Of a stretch of 64,000 nucleotides of DNA, positions 9,729-17,847 are shown one piece after another; the stretch's first letter is position 1, and each line of letters starts with the position of its first letter. Location of the stretch: NCBI GenBank assembly GCA_943842505.1, contig CALTDI010000006.1, positions 110,117-174,116 on the forward strand, written 5' to 3'. A model generated the notes under the pieces. That model was not told where the DNA came from and made no database searches. It was given only the letters and a program-made list of their open reading frames with translations. The translations under genes and the position numbers were made by a program. The DNA is from an uncultured Pseudomonadales bacterium (lineage in GTDB: Bacteria; Pseudomonadota; Gammaproteobacteria; Pseudomonadales; Pseudohongiellaceae).

Positions 9729-12700
9729 CTAGCGAGCCTGCAAGAGAACCTCAAGAACAAGTGACTGTTCGTCGCGAACTATGTCCAGGCTCACGGTATC
9801 TCCAGGCGCCGACTGGCGTAACAGATTGGAGTAAGTTTGAAGATCGTTAACGGGCTGCTCGTTGTAGTTCAGCAGGACATCACCGGCGCGCAGTCCAGCC
9901 ACTTCGGCCGCACCACCAGGGGTTACATCGCTAAGCCGAACTCCGGGGCCGGCAAAGGCGAAGTCTGGCACCGTGCCCAGGCTCGCGGCCCTTTCTCCAT
10001 TAACGGCGGTAGTCCTTTGTACCTGCACCGGAGCCCCGGCGAGGGTCACCCGCAAGGGTTCAGTATTATCAGCAAGGTATACGACCGCCTCTTCCAGCCA
10101 AAGCGCGATATCCGACATGCCGCTTAGATCGAGCTTGTCGGCGCTGTCGCTCACCTGGTGATAGTCGGCGTGTACGCCACTAAAGAGATGAATCGCAGGT
10201 ATGCCAGCATTGAGGAAACTCACGTGGTCACTGCTTGCTATGGTATTAGGGGGAAAGGTGGAATTTACACCAATGGTGAAGCCTATTCCCTGTGCCATGA
10301 ACGGCCACTCGTAGGCGCTATCGGTTGCGAAGACCTGAAGATCTCGCCCGTCGAGACGGCCTACAGCATCGAGATTTATCATTGCGTAGAAGTCTGCAGC
10401 GGTGAAGCCCGCTGGCGGGTCGTTCACAAAGTGCTGCGAGCCTAACAGACCAGACTCTTCACCGCTGAAGGCAACGAACAGAATCGGCCTTTGTGGTGTA
10501 AAGGCACGCGCAAGCTGCCTGGCAACCTCAATCATTGCGGCGATACCCGCTGCGTTGTCATCGGCTCCTGGATAGTGTCGCCCAGATTCAATATCTATTC
10601 CGAGGTGATCATAGTGAGCACCGATAATCACAGGACGATTACTTAGGGAACGGTTCACGCCGGGGATCATTCCAATAACATTAGCCATAGAGACGTTACC
10701 TCTACCGGCGATGCTCTGGCTCCATTCGTGAATATAGGTCCCGTTCAGCGTTTGTAATCCCGCCGCTCGAAATTGCTCCGCTATATACTGTGCCGCCTTA
10801 TCGATACCCTCACCACCTAGCCCTCTGCCCTCCATATCTGCAGAGGATAACTGCGTGGCGTGTCGACGTAATTGGTCTGGCATATATTTTGAAGGCAACA
10901 CTGCAAGCGGTTCCATTGTTGGCAAATTCTCGAAATCGATCGCAACCTGAAGGTCCGGTTTCAGCCATTGCATCGGTGACTCGGGGCTTGACCAAACTCC
11001 CTTCACATCATTGCTAGGCTCAGCACCCAAAAAACTCAAGAACGAATATTTGCCGTAGTGCGGCAGCTTCTCGATCATTCCCGGCATGGCGATCATCTGA
11101 TCCACGTCGATGAAGCCCAGGGCGAGCTCGGCATTTGCAGGGTGGCGAGCGACTAGAACACTGCTACGGTTCTCAAACTCGACATCGCTACCTGCCATGA
11201 TGAGCGAGGATGGACTCGTCTGCACACCGTAGACACGACTGGCATCGAAAACCGTCTGCGCAAATGCATTGTCACGACCCAGCACCCAAACCGATCGGTC
11301 CTGAGGGAGTTCGGTGATATCTTCAACATTGATTATTTGTGCATCTACACCCATGGCGAAGGACTCGACCATGCGTATCCAGTGCTGCCTATTCGACTGC
11401 GGCACCACGAAACTAATTCGCTCGGCTCCGAACAATTCACCAATCGTCGGAGGTGTCTCCTCTCGGTCCAGTGTGCGAAAAACATCGAAGAATGGATCGA
11501 CTAATACCGCCTGCAGTTGATCGTAATTATCGGCCATTACCCCTTCGAGTCTCTGACTGATATCGATATCATATATTGTTGGCGTGTCGCTTCCTTCGTA
11601 ATAAAGGGCAACTGGCACTCTAAGCGTATAGGGGTCTTCTGGCTGAATCTGCGCAAACATGATTCTGGCTCTATTGCCAATGACCTCTTCGACCGAAATA
11701 GATAGTTCGGGCGCACCGACACGATCCACCCATTGATCAAAGAAGGCGCTGAGGTCAAAACCACTGAGCTCGGAGAAATGCATGGAGATATCTTCGAAGG
11801 TGGCACGCTTGAACTTATAGTCTTGATAGAACTGGCGTAAGCCTGTCAGAAAGAGTTCATCACCCAATTGAATTCGCAGCATATGCCAGAGCATCAGGGT
11901 CTTGCCGTAGCCAATAGCCTGAGAGGCAGCGGAGTTACGCGAGGTAAATTGAGACAGGGGAAAATCTACGTCTTCGGCCACATAGTTCTTGTATCTAGCC
12001 AACATCTCCTTGCGGTACTCATGGCCCAAACCATCCATCTCCTGAAAGAGATGATCCGCAAGGTAGGCAGTTAGGCCTTCGCTCCAATTGCCGGTTTCGT
12101 AGTCAGGATAGACACCGTTGCCCCACCAGTTATGCAGAATCTCATGGGGATATGATGATTCGAGGATGAAGGGGAAACGAATGACCTGCTCGCCCAGAAG
12201 GGTAAACGAGGGCATGCCGTACCCTGTCTCCCAGAAGTTCTCAATCAGAGCGAATTTGCTGTAGGGATACTCACCAAGCAGCGGCTCATAGAGAGCCAGA
12301 TAGCGCCCAGTGGCGTCCATGTACTTTGTCGCAAGATTCGGATCTGGGCTACGCAGATAGGCAAGCACCTCAACATCGTCCGCCTGTTGCGAGTATTCGG
12401 TGAAGTCGGCTGCGATCAGATAGACTTCTTCCATCGGTTGATCGCTACGCCAGCCGTTGCTCTCCAGGCGATCTCCCTGACTCACCGCCGTCCAACTACT
12501 GGCAGAGGATGCGAACTCTACCCTCAGGTCGAAACTGATAAGTTCGCCTCCAAAATCGGGAACCCAGGCACTGCCTTTATTCAGATAGACACCCTGCTCA
12601 CTGATAATGCCGGAACTCTCGGCGAAGCTCTGGGCGTACTCGGCACTGGTTTGTTCGGCGGTATCGAAGATTGTTCCACCGTAACTAAGAACGACTGTAC

Positions 12701-13112
12701 TGGAGTTTCGCCTGGGTGGGCTGAGACTATACTGCGTGGTAGCGGCGGCTAAGCCACCGGTGTTATTTATTCCGGCAACGGTAGCGGCCGGATCCGCTGC
12801 GAGGGCTTGGAGACGCCGGGAATTATTGCTAATGCGAAGATTACTATTCAGAGAAAAAGTAAGCGGATTTCCTAACATGGAATCCGGCACGGTAACGGTA
12901 TCTTCCACGGAGACCGATTGATTCTGCGGATCGAGGATTACTCTGAGGCTGTGATGAACGAGCGCCGGTTCACCGCCCTGATTATCGACGCTAGCAGTAC
13001 TATCAATAGTCTGCGCCGACACCCAGCCGACCTGCGCGGAGATTGCCCCCCACAGGGTCGCACTGACAATGACTTTTCGAAGCAGCTCTCTCATTGCAAT
13101 ACCGTTCGCCAT
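9729..13112 (-). CDS. Secreted M1-M28-PDZ peptidase fusion
   Basis: A 1127-aa exported protein that joins three modules. Residues about 30-560 form an M1 (aminopeptidase N-like) unit with the zinc site HEILH at 323-327 and the third ligand in NWSEGL about 19 residues later. Residues about 770-1000 form an M28 zinc aminopeptidase with GAHYDHLG, GADDNAAG (Asp at 851) and FSGEESGLLGS. The last 80 residues are a PDZ domain (VTPGGAAEVAGLRAGDVLLNYNEQPV). Each catalytic set looks intact. A signal peptide ending near VSAQ predicts a periplasmic or cell-surface location. It probably trims peptides from the N-terminus, with the PDZ domain holding substrate ends. Confidence 0.9.
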   Translation of the reverse strand: MANGIAMRELLRKVIVSATLWGAISAQVGWVSAQTIDSTASVDNQGGEPALVHHSLRVILDPQNQSVSVEDTVTVPDSMLGNPLTFSLNSNLRISNNSRRLQALAADPAATVAGINNTGGLAAATTQYSLSPPRRNSSTVVLSYGGTIFDTAEQTSAEYAQSFAESSGIISEQGVYLNKGSAWVPDFGGELISFDLRVEFASSASSWTAVSQGDRLESNGWRSDQPMEEVYLIAADFTEYSQQADDVEVLAYLRSPDPNLATKYMDATGRYLALYEPLLGEYPYSKFALIENFWETGYGMPSFTLLGEQVIRFPFILESSYPHEILHNWWGNGVYPDYETGNWSEGLTAYLADHLFQEMDGLGHEYRKEMLARYKNYVAEDVDFPLSQFTSRNSAASQAIGYGKTLMLWHMLRIQLGDELFLTGLRQFYQDYKFKRATFEDISMHFSELSGFDLSAFFDQWVDRVGAPELSISVEEVIGNRARIMFAQIQPEDPYTLRVPVALYYEGSDTPTIYDIDISQRLEGVMADNYDQLQAVLVDPFFDVFRTLDREETPPTIGELFGAERISFVVPQSNRQHWIRMVESFAMGVDAQIINVEDITELPQDRSVWVLGRDNAFAQTVFDASRVYGVQTSPSSLIMAGSDVEFENRSSVLVARHPANAELALGFIDVDQMIAMPGMIEKLPHYGKYSFLSFLGAEPSNDVKGVWSSPESPMQWLKPDLQVAIDFENLPTMEPLAVLPSKYMPDQLRRHATQLSSADMEGRGLGGEGIDKAAQYIAEQFRAAGLQTLNGTYIHEWSQSIAGRGNVSMANVIGMIPGVNRSLSNRPVIIGAHYDHLGIDIESGRHYPGADDNAAGIAAMIEVARQLARAFTPQRPILFVAFSGEESGLLGSQHFVNDPPAGFTAADFYAMINLDAVGRLDGRDLQVFATDSAYEWPFMAQGIGFTIGVNSTFPPNTIASSDHVSFLNAGIPAIHLFSGVHADYHQVSDSADKLDLSGMSDIALWLEEAVVYLADNTEPLRVTLAGAPVQVQRTTAVNGERAASLGTVPDFAFAGPGVRLSDVTPGGAAEVAGLRAGDVLLNYNEQPVNDLQTYSNLLRQSAPGDTVSLDIVRDEQSLVLEVLLQAR

Positions 13113-13144
13113 TACTCTTCAGTACTCAATCATCGTGACTATAA

Positions 13145-14357
13145 TTACAGTCCCAATAAATCCAACGCCTGTTGATGATTCCAATCGCCCATATGAATCT
13201 GCGAAGTACCATCCGCCGTGCGCGTAGTACTCCAAGCTAACTTGTTACCATCTGGCGAGAAAACCGGGAGAATATCCGTGCCTGCTGTATTGGTAACACG
13301 AACCGGAGGATTGCTACCTTCGGGATCGATCATAAATAGTTCGAAATTAGCATTACCCAATATATTGCTAGAGTAGATGATGTAGTCACCGCTGGGATGA
13401 TAGTAAGGGCCCCAGGAGACCATGGCATCTGCTGTTAACTGCCGTTGACCGCTGCCATCGACATTCATCGTCCAGATCTCGGCGCTGTTACCGTCCGGAT
13501 TGAAGCGGCGCCAGACGACCTTGCTATTGTCTGGACTGAAGAAGGGGCCTCCGTCGTAACCCGGCGAATGGGTTATCTGTCTGACATTGGAACCGTCGGC
13601 ATCCATCAGGTAGAGATCCATGAAATACGATGCATCGTCGTCAAAGAGTTTCTGCTCCGCCTGACTTAAATTTCTCTGATAGGCCTCGCGATTGGATGCG
13701 AATAGAATCTGGCTGCCATCGGCAGAGTAAGAACCTTCTGCATCGTAGCCGTCGCTATTGGTGAGATTAACCAGATCATTGCCATTGCTGTCGGCCTGAT
13801 AGATATCGTAGTGACGATCATAGTCCCAGCCATACGGCCGGCTAACACCACTTTCTCGTATTGCGATTTCCTCCGCCTGCTTGGCCCGCGCATCCGGAGT
13901 CTTCGTGAGTAGAGGAAAACATGACCAGATCTTGAGTCGGGTGGATCCAGGCGCAGGTAGTAAGCCCAACACCGGGAGAGACTTTGCGCGAACTCCCACT
14001 ATTCAGGTCCATCACATAGATCTGATAGAAAGGGTTATCACCGGTGGTCTCGCTCTGATAGATAAAGCGCTCGCCGTCGGCACTGAAATAGCCTTCTCCC
14101 GAGCGCAAACTGCCCTCGACCAACATCTGAGTATTGGCAAGCAACAACTCTTCGTTGTTGCCTTCCATAAGCTCGGTGGCAGGCTCGGGTGCCGAATAGC
14201 TGGCCGCCGCCACGCCGTCGGGTGCAGCCGATGAATAGCTCGCGCCAGCCGTGCCGTCCTGCGGTTGTGCAAGAACAGAGATGCCCAGAACACTGGGAAA
14301 AATGAAAGCGGTTGCTATCAAGGTCTTAACAAACTGAGGCCGAGTGATCTTATTCAT
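13145..14357 (-). pseudogene. PD40/TolB-like beta-propeller exported protein, frameshifted
   Basis: Two overlapping frames together encode one exported PD40 (WD40-like) propeller protein of about 403 residues. The first part (14357 down to about 13900) has a signal peptide and the blades FSADGERFIYQS and HPTQDLVMFSSTHED. The second (about 13900 down to 13145) continues with PDARAKQAEEIA, GWDYDRHYDIY and repeated blades such as SYSADGSQILFASNREAY and FSPDNSKVVWR. Removing one base near 13896-13904 would join THED directly to PDAR, so the break is a single-base insertion. It may be a reading error or a recent mutation. The family resembles TolB C-terminal propellers, but there is no sign of Tol-Pal context. 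It starts just downstream of the desulfhydrase gene on the same strand. Confidence 0.8.
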
Positions 14358-14416
14358 AATGAGTCCAATTCCAATTGCATAAACTGACAAGCCAGTTTCG
14401 ACTCGCCTATCACACC

Positions 14417-15415
14417 CTATTCAAATCGAAAATTCTGCTGCTGGGGGAATACACCAAACAGGCCACCGGTATGGATGAAAACTACGTTTTTAGCGCCAGA
14501 TAACTGCCCCGATTCACCCTTAAGTAGCTCGGCTACCATGCCATGAAAGGCTTTTCCTGTATAGACTGGGTCTAGAAAAAGGCCTTCGGTGCGACCTAGC
14601 TCGGAAATGATATCGAAAATTTCTGGCCCTGCTATTCCATAGCCTGCGCCCAGATAGCCCTCTACAGTCTTTATCCTCATCGCGTCCTGATCGAAGTGTT
14701 GATTGTATCGTTGCTTCCAGAGCGACACATCGTCGCGTATTTTCCTGTCGAAGTAGGCAGCGTCGTCGCTCACGTTAAAGGCGACCACCTGACTCCTCAT
14801 GCCCAGCATTTGCGTACCTACGATCAACCCAGCCTGTGTGCCACCGGAGCCGGTGGCGGTAACGATATACTCAGGCTCCATACCAAGATCGCTAAAATCC
14901 TGCTGCAATTCTTCGCTCGCCTTTATATAACCCCATAGACCTACTTCGTCGCTTGCCCCAACCGGAATAAAGAAGGCCTTTCCGCCTTGTGCCTGATAGG
15001 ACGCCTGTAGCCCTGCGGCTAGGGCTTCATGACCACCCCATTCGCTCTGATTCAGGTAGGTAATTTCTGCACCGCTGAGATAGTCCATCAATAGATTACC
15101 CTCAGGAATCTGGGGTTTCTCGCCGCGCAAGATCAGATGTACCTTCATACCCAGCCGGGCACCGAGTATCGCCGTAGCTCGGCAGTGATTCGATTGAATA
15201 CCGCCACAGGTGATTAGTGTGTCGCAAGATTGTTCCTGCGCCTCGGCGATACAGAACTCCAGTTTGCGAATCTTGTTTCCCGAGACTTCGGTGCCGGTGA
15301 GTTCATCGCGTTTTACCCACACGGTGGTGTCTTCGAAACGCTGGGAAAATTTCTCCAACTTCGTAAGAGGTGTGGGCAACTGTGCCAATTTAATCCTTGC
15401 AGGCCATTCGATCAT
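14417..15415 (-). CDS. PLP-dependent D-cysteine desulfhydrase / ACC deaminase family enzyme
   Basis: A fold-type II pyridoxal-phosphate enzyme of about 332 residues. Diagnostic segments are WVKRDELTGTEVSGNKIRKLEF, in which the Lys of GNK would bind PLP, then CGGIQSNHCRATA, ATGSGGTQAG (phosphate cup) and FLDPVYTGKAFHGM. These match the D-cysteine desulfhydrase/1-aminocyclopropane-1-carboxylate deaminase family, which splits a D-amino acid into a keto acid, ammonia and sometimes sulfide. The start chosen (15415) fits the family N-terminus; a GTG three codons upstream is closer to the AGGCGAGGAG site and is a fair alternative. The exact substrate cannot be read from sequence. Confidence 0.88.
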   Translation of the reverse strand: MIEWPARIKLAQLPTPLTKLEKFSQRFEDTTVWVKRDELTGTEVSGNKIRKLEFCIAEAQEQSCDTLITCGGIQSNHCRATAILGARLGMKVHLILRGEKPQIPEGNLLMDYLSGAEITYLNQSEWGGHEALAAGLQASYQAQGGKAFFIPVGASDEVGLWGYIKASEELQQDFSDLGMEPEYIVTATGSGGTQAGLIVGTQMLGMRSQVVAFNVSDDAAYFDRKIRDDVSLWKQRYNQHFDQDAMRIKTVEGYLGAGYGIAGPEIFDIISELGRTEGLFLDPVYTGKAFHGMVAELLKGESGQLSGAKNVVFIHTGGLFGVFPQQQNFRFE

Positions 15416-15543
15416 GTCTGTCACTGGCTCCTCGCCTTTTTGTTCAAAGGTAGAAAACAAAAAACGGAACAGGAGCTAGTCCGATTCCGTTTTTGCTAGT
15501 TATCAGCCTGAAGACCCATAGAGCGGCTTCAGGACAATTTGGT

Positions 15544-15960
15544 TTACTTCTGGCTTGCGTCGTAGGTCTCAACACCACCCGCGGCACTTGGGGCCGCCGC
15601 TTCGCCAGTATCTAATGGCTTCAATGCTTCGCTATACAGAAATAAATCTGTCAGCACGGCTCTTAGATGAATGGACGCATTCAGGTTGTCCACAATCTCA
15701 GATCCGATCTTCTCTTGATTGAGAATAAATGCCAGAGCGGCACCTGCATTTCGGCAATCATTAGCAATAACTCTTTCGAAGTCATCTTTACTGTCTGAGA
15801 GCGCAGTCGCGATATTGCTCATCGCTCCTGCAATTCCCTCGATCGTAGGTCTGGCATGAGGACCAGGCCCCGTTTCGTTCTGAGCTGGCCGTCCCTGCGC
15901 GGCATATGCCAACAGGAACTCGTAGCCAGACTCTATAGCTTCTATATCTTCTTCTATCAC
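15544..15960 (-). CDS. Unknown 138-aa soluble protein in the molybdenum hydroxylase operon
   Basis: A small acidic protein beginning with GTG, predicted to be mostly helical and without signal peptide or membrane segment. It has a Pro/Gly-rich linker (NETGPGPHARPT) after a short helix and a disordered Ala-rich tail (AAAPSAAGGVETYDASQK). I do not recognise the family. It lies 55 bases downstream of the cytochrome b gene on the same strand and is the last gene of the probable five-gene operon. That position makes an accessory or regulatory role for the hydroxylase plausible, but this is inference from position only. Confidence 0.6.
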   Translation of the reverse strand: MIEEDIEAIESGYEFLLAYAAQGRPAQNETGPGPHARPTIEGIAGAMSNIATALSDSKDDFERVIANDCRNAGAALAFILNQEKIGSEIVDNLNASIHLRAVLTDLFLYSEALKPLDTGEAAAPSAAGGVETYDASQK

Positions 15961-16015
15961 AGCGTTTTACTCGTTTGTCGTTTTCGGATTCGTATCAGAC
16001 ATCAATACGAAAGAA

Positions 16016-16783
16016 TTAATCGGCTTCCTTGGGAGACCATAGACTAGTGTCATGGTTTGCCGTCATCTCATCTTCCGAAATCCAACCAGATACCATAGAA
16101 CGCGTATAGAACAATTTTTCCGGTCTCAAGGCGAAGTAGATATGCGTTGCCGCAAGAGCTATTAGCGCAAGAGTAGAAAGACCGTGCAATAAGAACATGA
16201 GACCTAACTGGTCTTCCGGCATGCTATTAGTACGATCCCAGAACGGAGTATCGATCTGCAAGAACAACAATACGCCAGTCACGATAACCGCCAATACAAC
16301 TACGGTTACTGCCCAGTGCATGCCTTTCTGTTCGAAAGTATATTTGCCTGGCTTCTTGGATGAATCGAATGGCTCGCCAAAATCTTTCGGCCCAAGAATC
16401 ATAGACTTGAAATCTTGCCAGAAGAGAGAGCGGATAATATGAAACACCACTACGAAGGTCAGCAATAAGCCGGCGATCCAATGAATATTCAGCCACGCGA
16501 TGCGCAGCCCAAGAATCGGTGCCGTACCGGTCGCAATTAGAACCAAAATACTTGCGGCCATAACCCAGTGGAATAATCGGTCAATAGTCTCATGACGCAA
16601 GACTCGTCGACCTTCAGATGAAGCCTTCTCCATCTTCTTGTTGGCTAAAGCAGCCATAATAATCGCGTGAGCTGCAAGCAGAACTAAAACTGCAACTGCA
16701 ACCACCCAAAGCAAATCCCATGAAACACCAAGAATTACCTCTTCACCCCAAACATCGCGTTTATAGCGGACAATTTCTCCCAC
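16016..16783 (-). CDS. Membrane cytochrome b subunit (formate dehydrogenase gamma-like)
   Basis: A 255-aa integral membrane protein with about five hydrophobic helices. Histidines suited to haem b binding occur in RHETIDRLFHW, NIHWIAG, VFHIIRSLFW, GMHWAV, LLHGLS and ATHIYF. The segment GKYTFEQKGMHW is typical of the gamma subunit of membrane formate dehydrogenases and related cytochromes b561. Placed immediately after a periplasmic molybdenum hydroxylase, it most likely takes electrons from that enzyme and passes them to quinone. GTG start with AGAGGG seven bases upstream. Confidence 0.85.
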   Translation of the reverse strand: MGEIVRYKRDVWGEEVILGVSWDLLWVVAVAVLVLLAAHAIIMAALANKKMEKASSEGRRVLRHETIDRLFHWVMAASILVLIATGTAPILGLRIAWLNIHWIAGLLLTFVVVFHIIRSLFWQDFKSMILGPKDFGEPFDSSKKPGKYTFEQKGMHWAVTVVVLAVIVTGVLLFLQIDTPFWDRTNSMPEDQLGLMFLLHGLSTLALIALAATHIYFALRPEKLFYTRSMVSGWISEDEMTANHDTSLWSPKEAD

Positions 16784-16850
16784 TGTACTACCCTCTTTTC
16801 TTATATTTCTTATTTAGTATCTATTTAGTTAACTCGAGATGACCCGAGGA

Positions 16851-17846
16851 TTAACCTCGGATCGCTCTCTTAACTAGATTTTCCATCAATGGCACTTTGA
16901 AATGATTGTAGTTCAAAGGTCTTGCACCATCGGTGGCCATGGCTGCTACCTGATCAGCCAATTGGTCCGAACGCTGTTGTCCGCGAATAGCATTTTCGAC
17001 AGCTTCCAGACGGCGAGGAGTACATTCAACAGCTCCGCATACTATGCGAGCGTCTGTGATTGCACCAGCGGAGACTTTAATAGCCGCCGCTACGCTTACT
17101 AGCGCGAAGTCCCAGACATTTCTGTCAGCGACTTTCTCGAAGTAGAACTCCGCATTCGCCCATTCGTTAGGCAAGCGAACTGCTGTCAGAATCTCCCCTT
17201 CGTTTAACACTGTCATATTGACGATGTCACGATTAGGGCCTACGAAGAAATCCTGCGCAGGAATCAGTCTCTCACCACTCGCACTCGCTACAACCATAGT
17301 GGCATCAAGAGCCACTAAAGCAGGTGCGGTATCTGAAGGGCTGACCGCAACACAGCGGCTGGCTCCGAAGATAGCGTGCTCACGATTCAATCCTTCAGGA
17401 GAATCTGCATAACAAATATTGCCACCGGCACGGTAGCAATCGAGTCCGCGGCGGTAATACCAGCAACGCGCGTCCTGATTTAAGTTGCCACCTAAGGTTC
17501 CAACATTGCGAATCTGCGGGCTAGCGACCTTGCCTGCCGCCGTTGCAAGAAGGTTAAACTTAGATTGCACCAGAGGGTGATTAGCAATATCTGTCAGTGT
17601 AGTCACTGCGCCGATTTCTATACCGTCTGCAGTTTCCTTCACTCCCTTCCAGGCATCAATCTGAGCTATCTCGATCATGGCTGCAGGAGACTTGTTGCGG
17701 TCTTTCAACCAACCGTAAGTATCCTGACCGCCACCAACGATCCAACCGTCGTCGCCTAGAGTACTTGCTAATTCCAAGGCATTTGCTTCATCAGTAGGCT
17801 GATAAAGTTCAATATCGGGCATTACGTCATGTGATGTAGCGGGCAT
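16851..17846 (-). CDS. FAD-binding (medium) subunit of a molybdenum hydroxylase, with extra Fe-S site
   Basis: A 331-aa protein of the CoxM/PaoB family. GGGQDTYGWLKD (residues 38-49) and GTLGGNLNQDARC are the FAD-binding motifs. Four cysteines (128, 137, 145, 165) sit in an insert containing CWYYRRGLDCYRAGGNIC and HAIFGASRC. This insert matches the extra [4Fe-4S] cluster loop of PaoB and 4-hydroxybenzoyl-CoA reductase beta subunits. It relays electrons from the [2Fe-2S] subunit. Its ATG lies one base beyond the stop codon of the preceding large-subunit gene, so translation is probably coupled. It has no export signal of its own and would travel with the Tat-tagged small subunit. Confidence 0.9.
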   Translation of the reverse strand: MPATSHDVMPDIELYQPTDEANALELASTLGDDGWIVGGGQDTYGWLKDRNKSPAAMIEIAQIDAWKGVKETADGIEIGAVTTLTDIANHPLVQSKFNLLATAAGKVASPQIRNVGTLGGNLNQDARCWYYRRGLDCYRAGGNICYADSPEGLNREHAIFGASRCVAVSPSDTAPALVALDATMVVASASGERLIPAQDFFVGPNRDIVNMTVLNEGEILTAVRLPNEWANAEFYFEKVADRNVWDFALVSVAAAIKVSAGAITDARIVCGAVECTPRRLEAVENAIRGQQRSDQLADQVAAMATDGARPLNYNHFKVPLMENLVKRAIRG

Positions 17847-17847
17847 A

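Noticed and set aside
15507..15533. Hairpin CCTGAAG/CTTCAGG as a terminator
   Set aside because: No T-run on either strand and the stem is only seven pairs.
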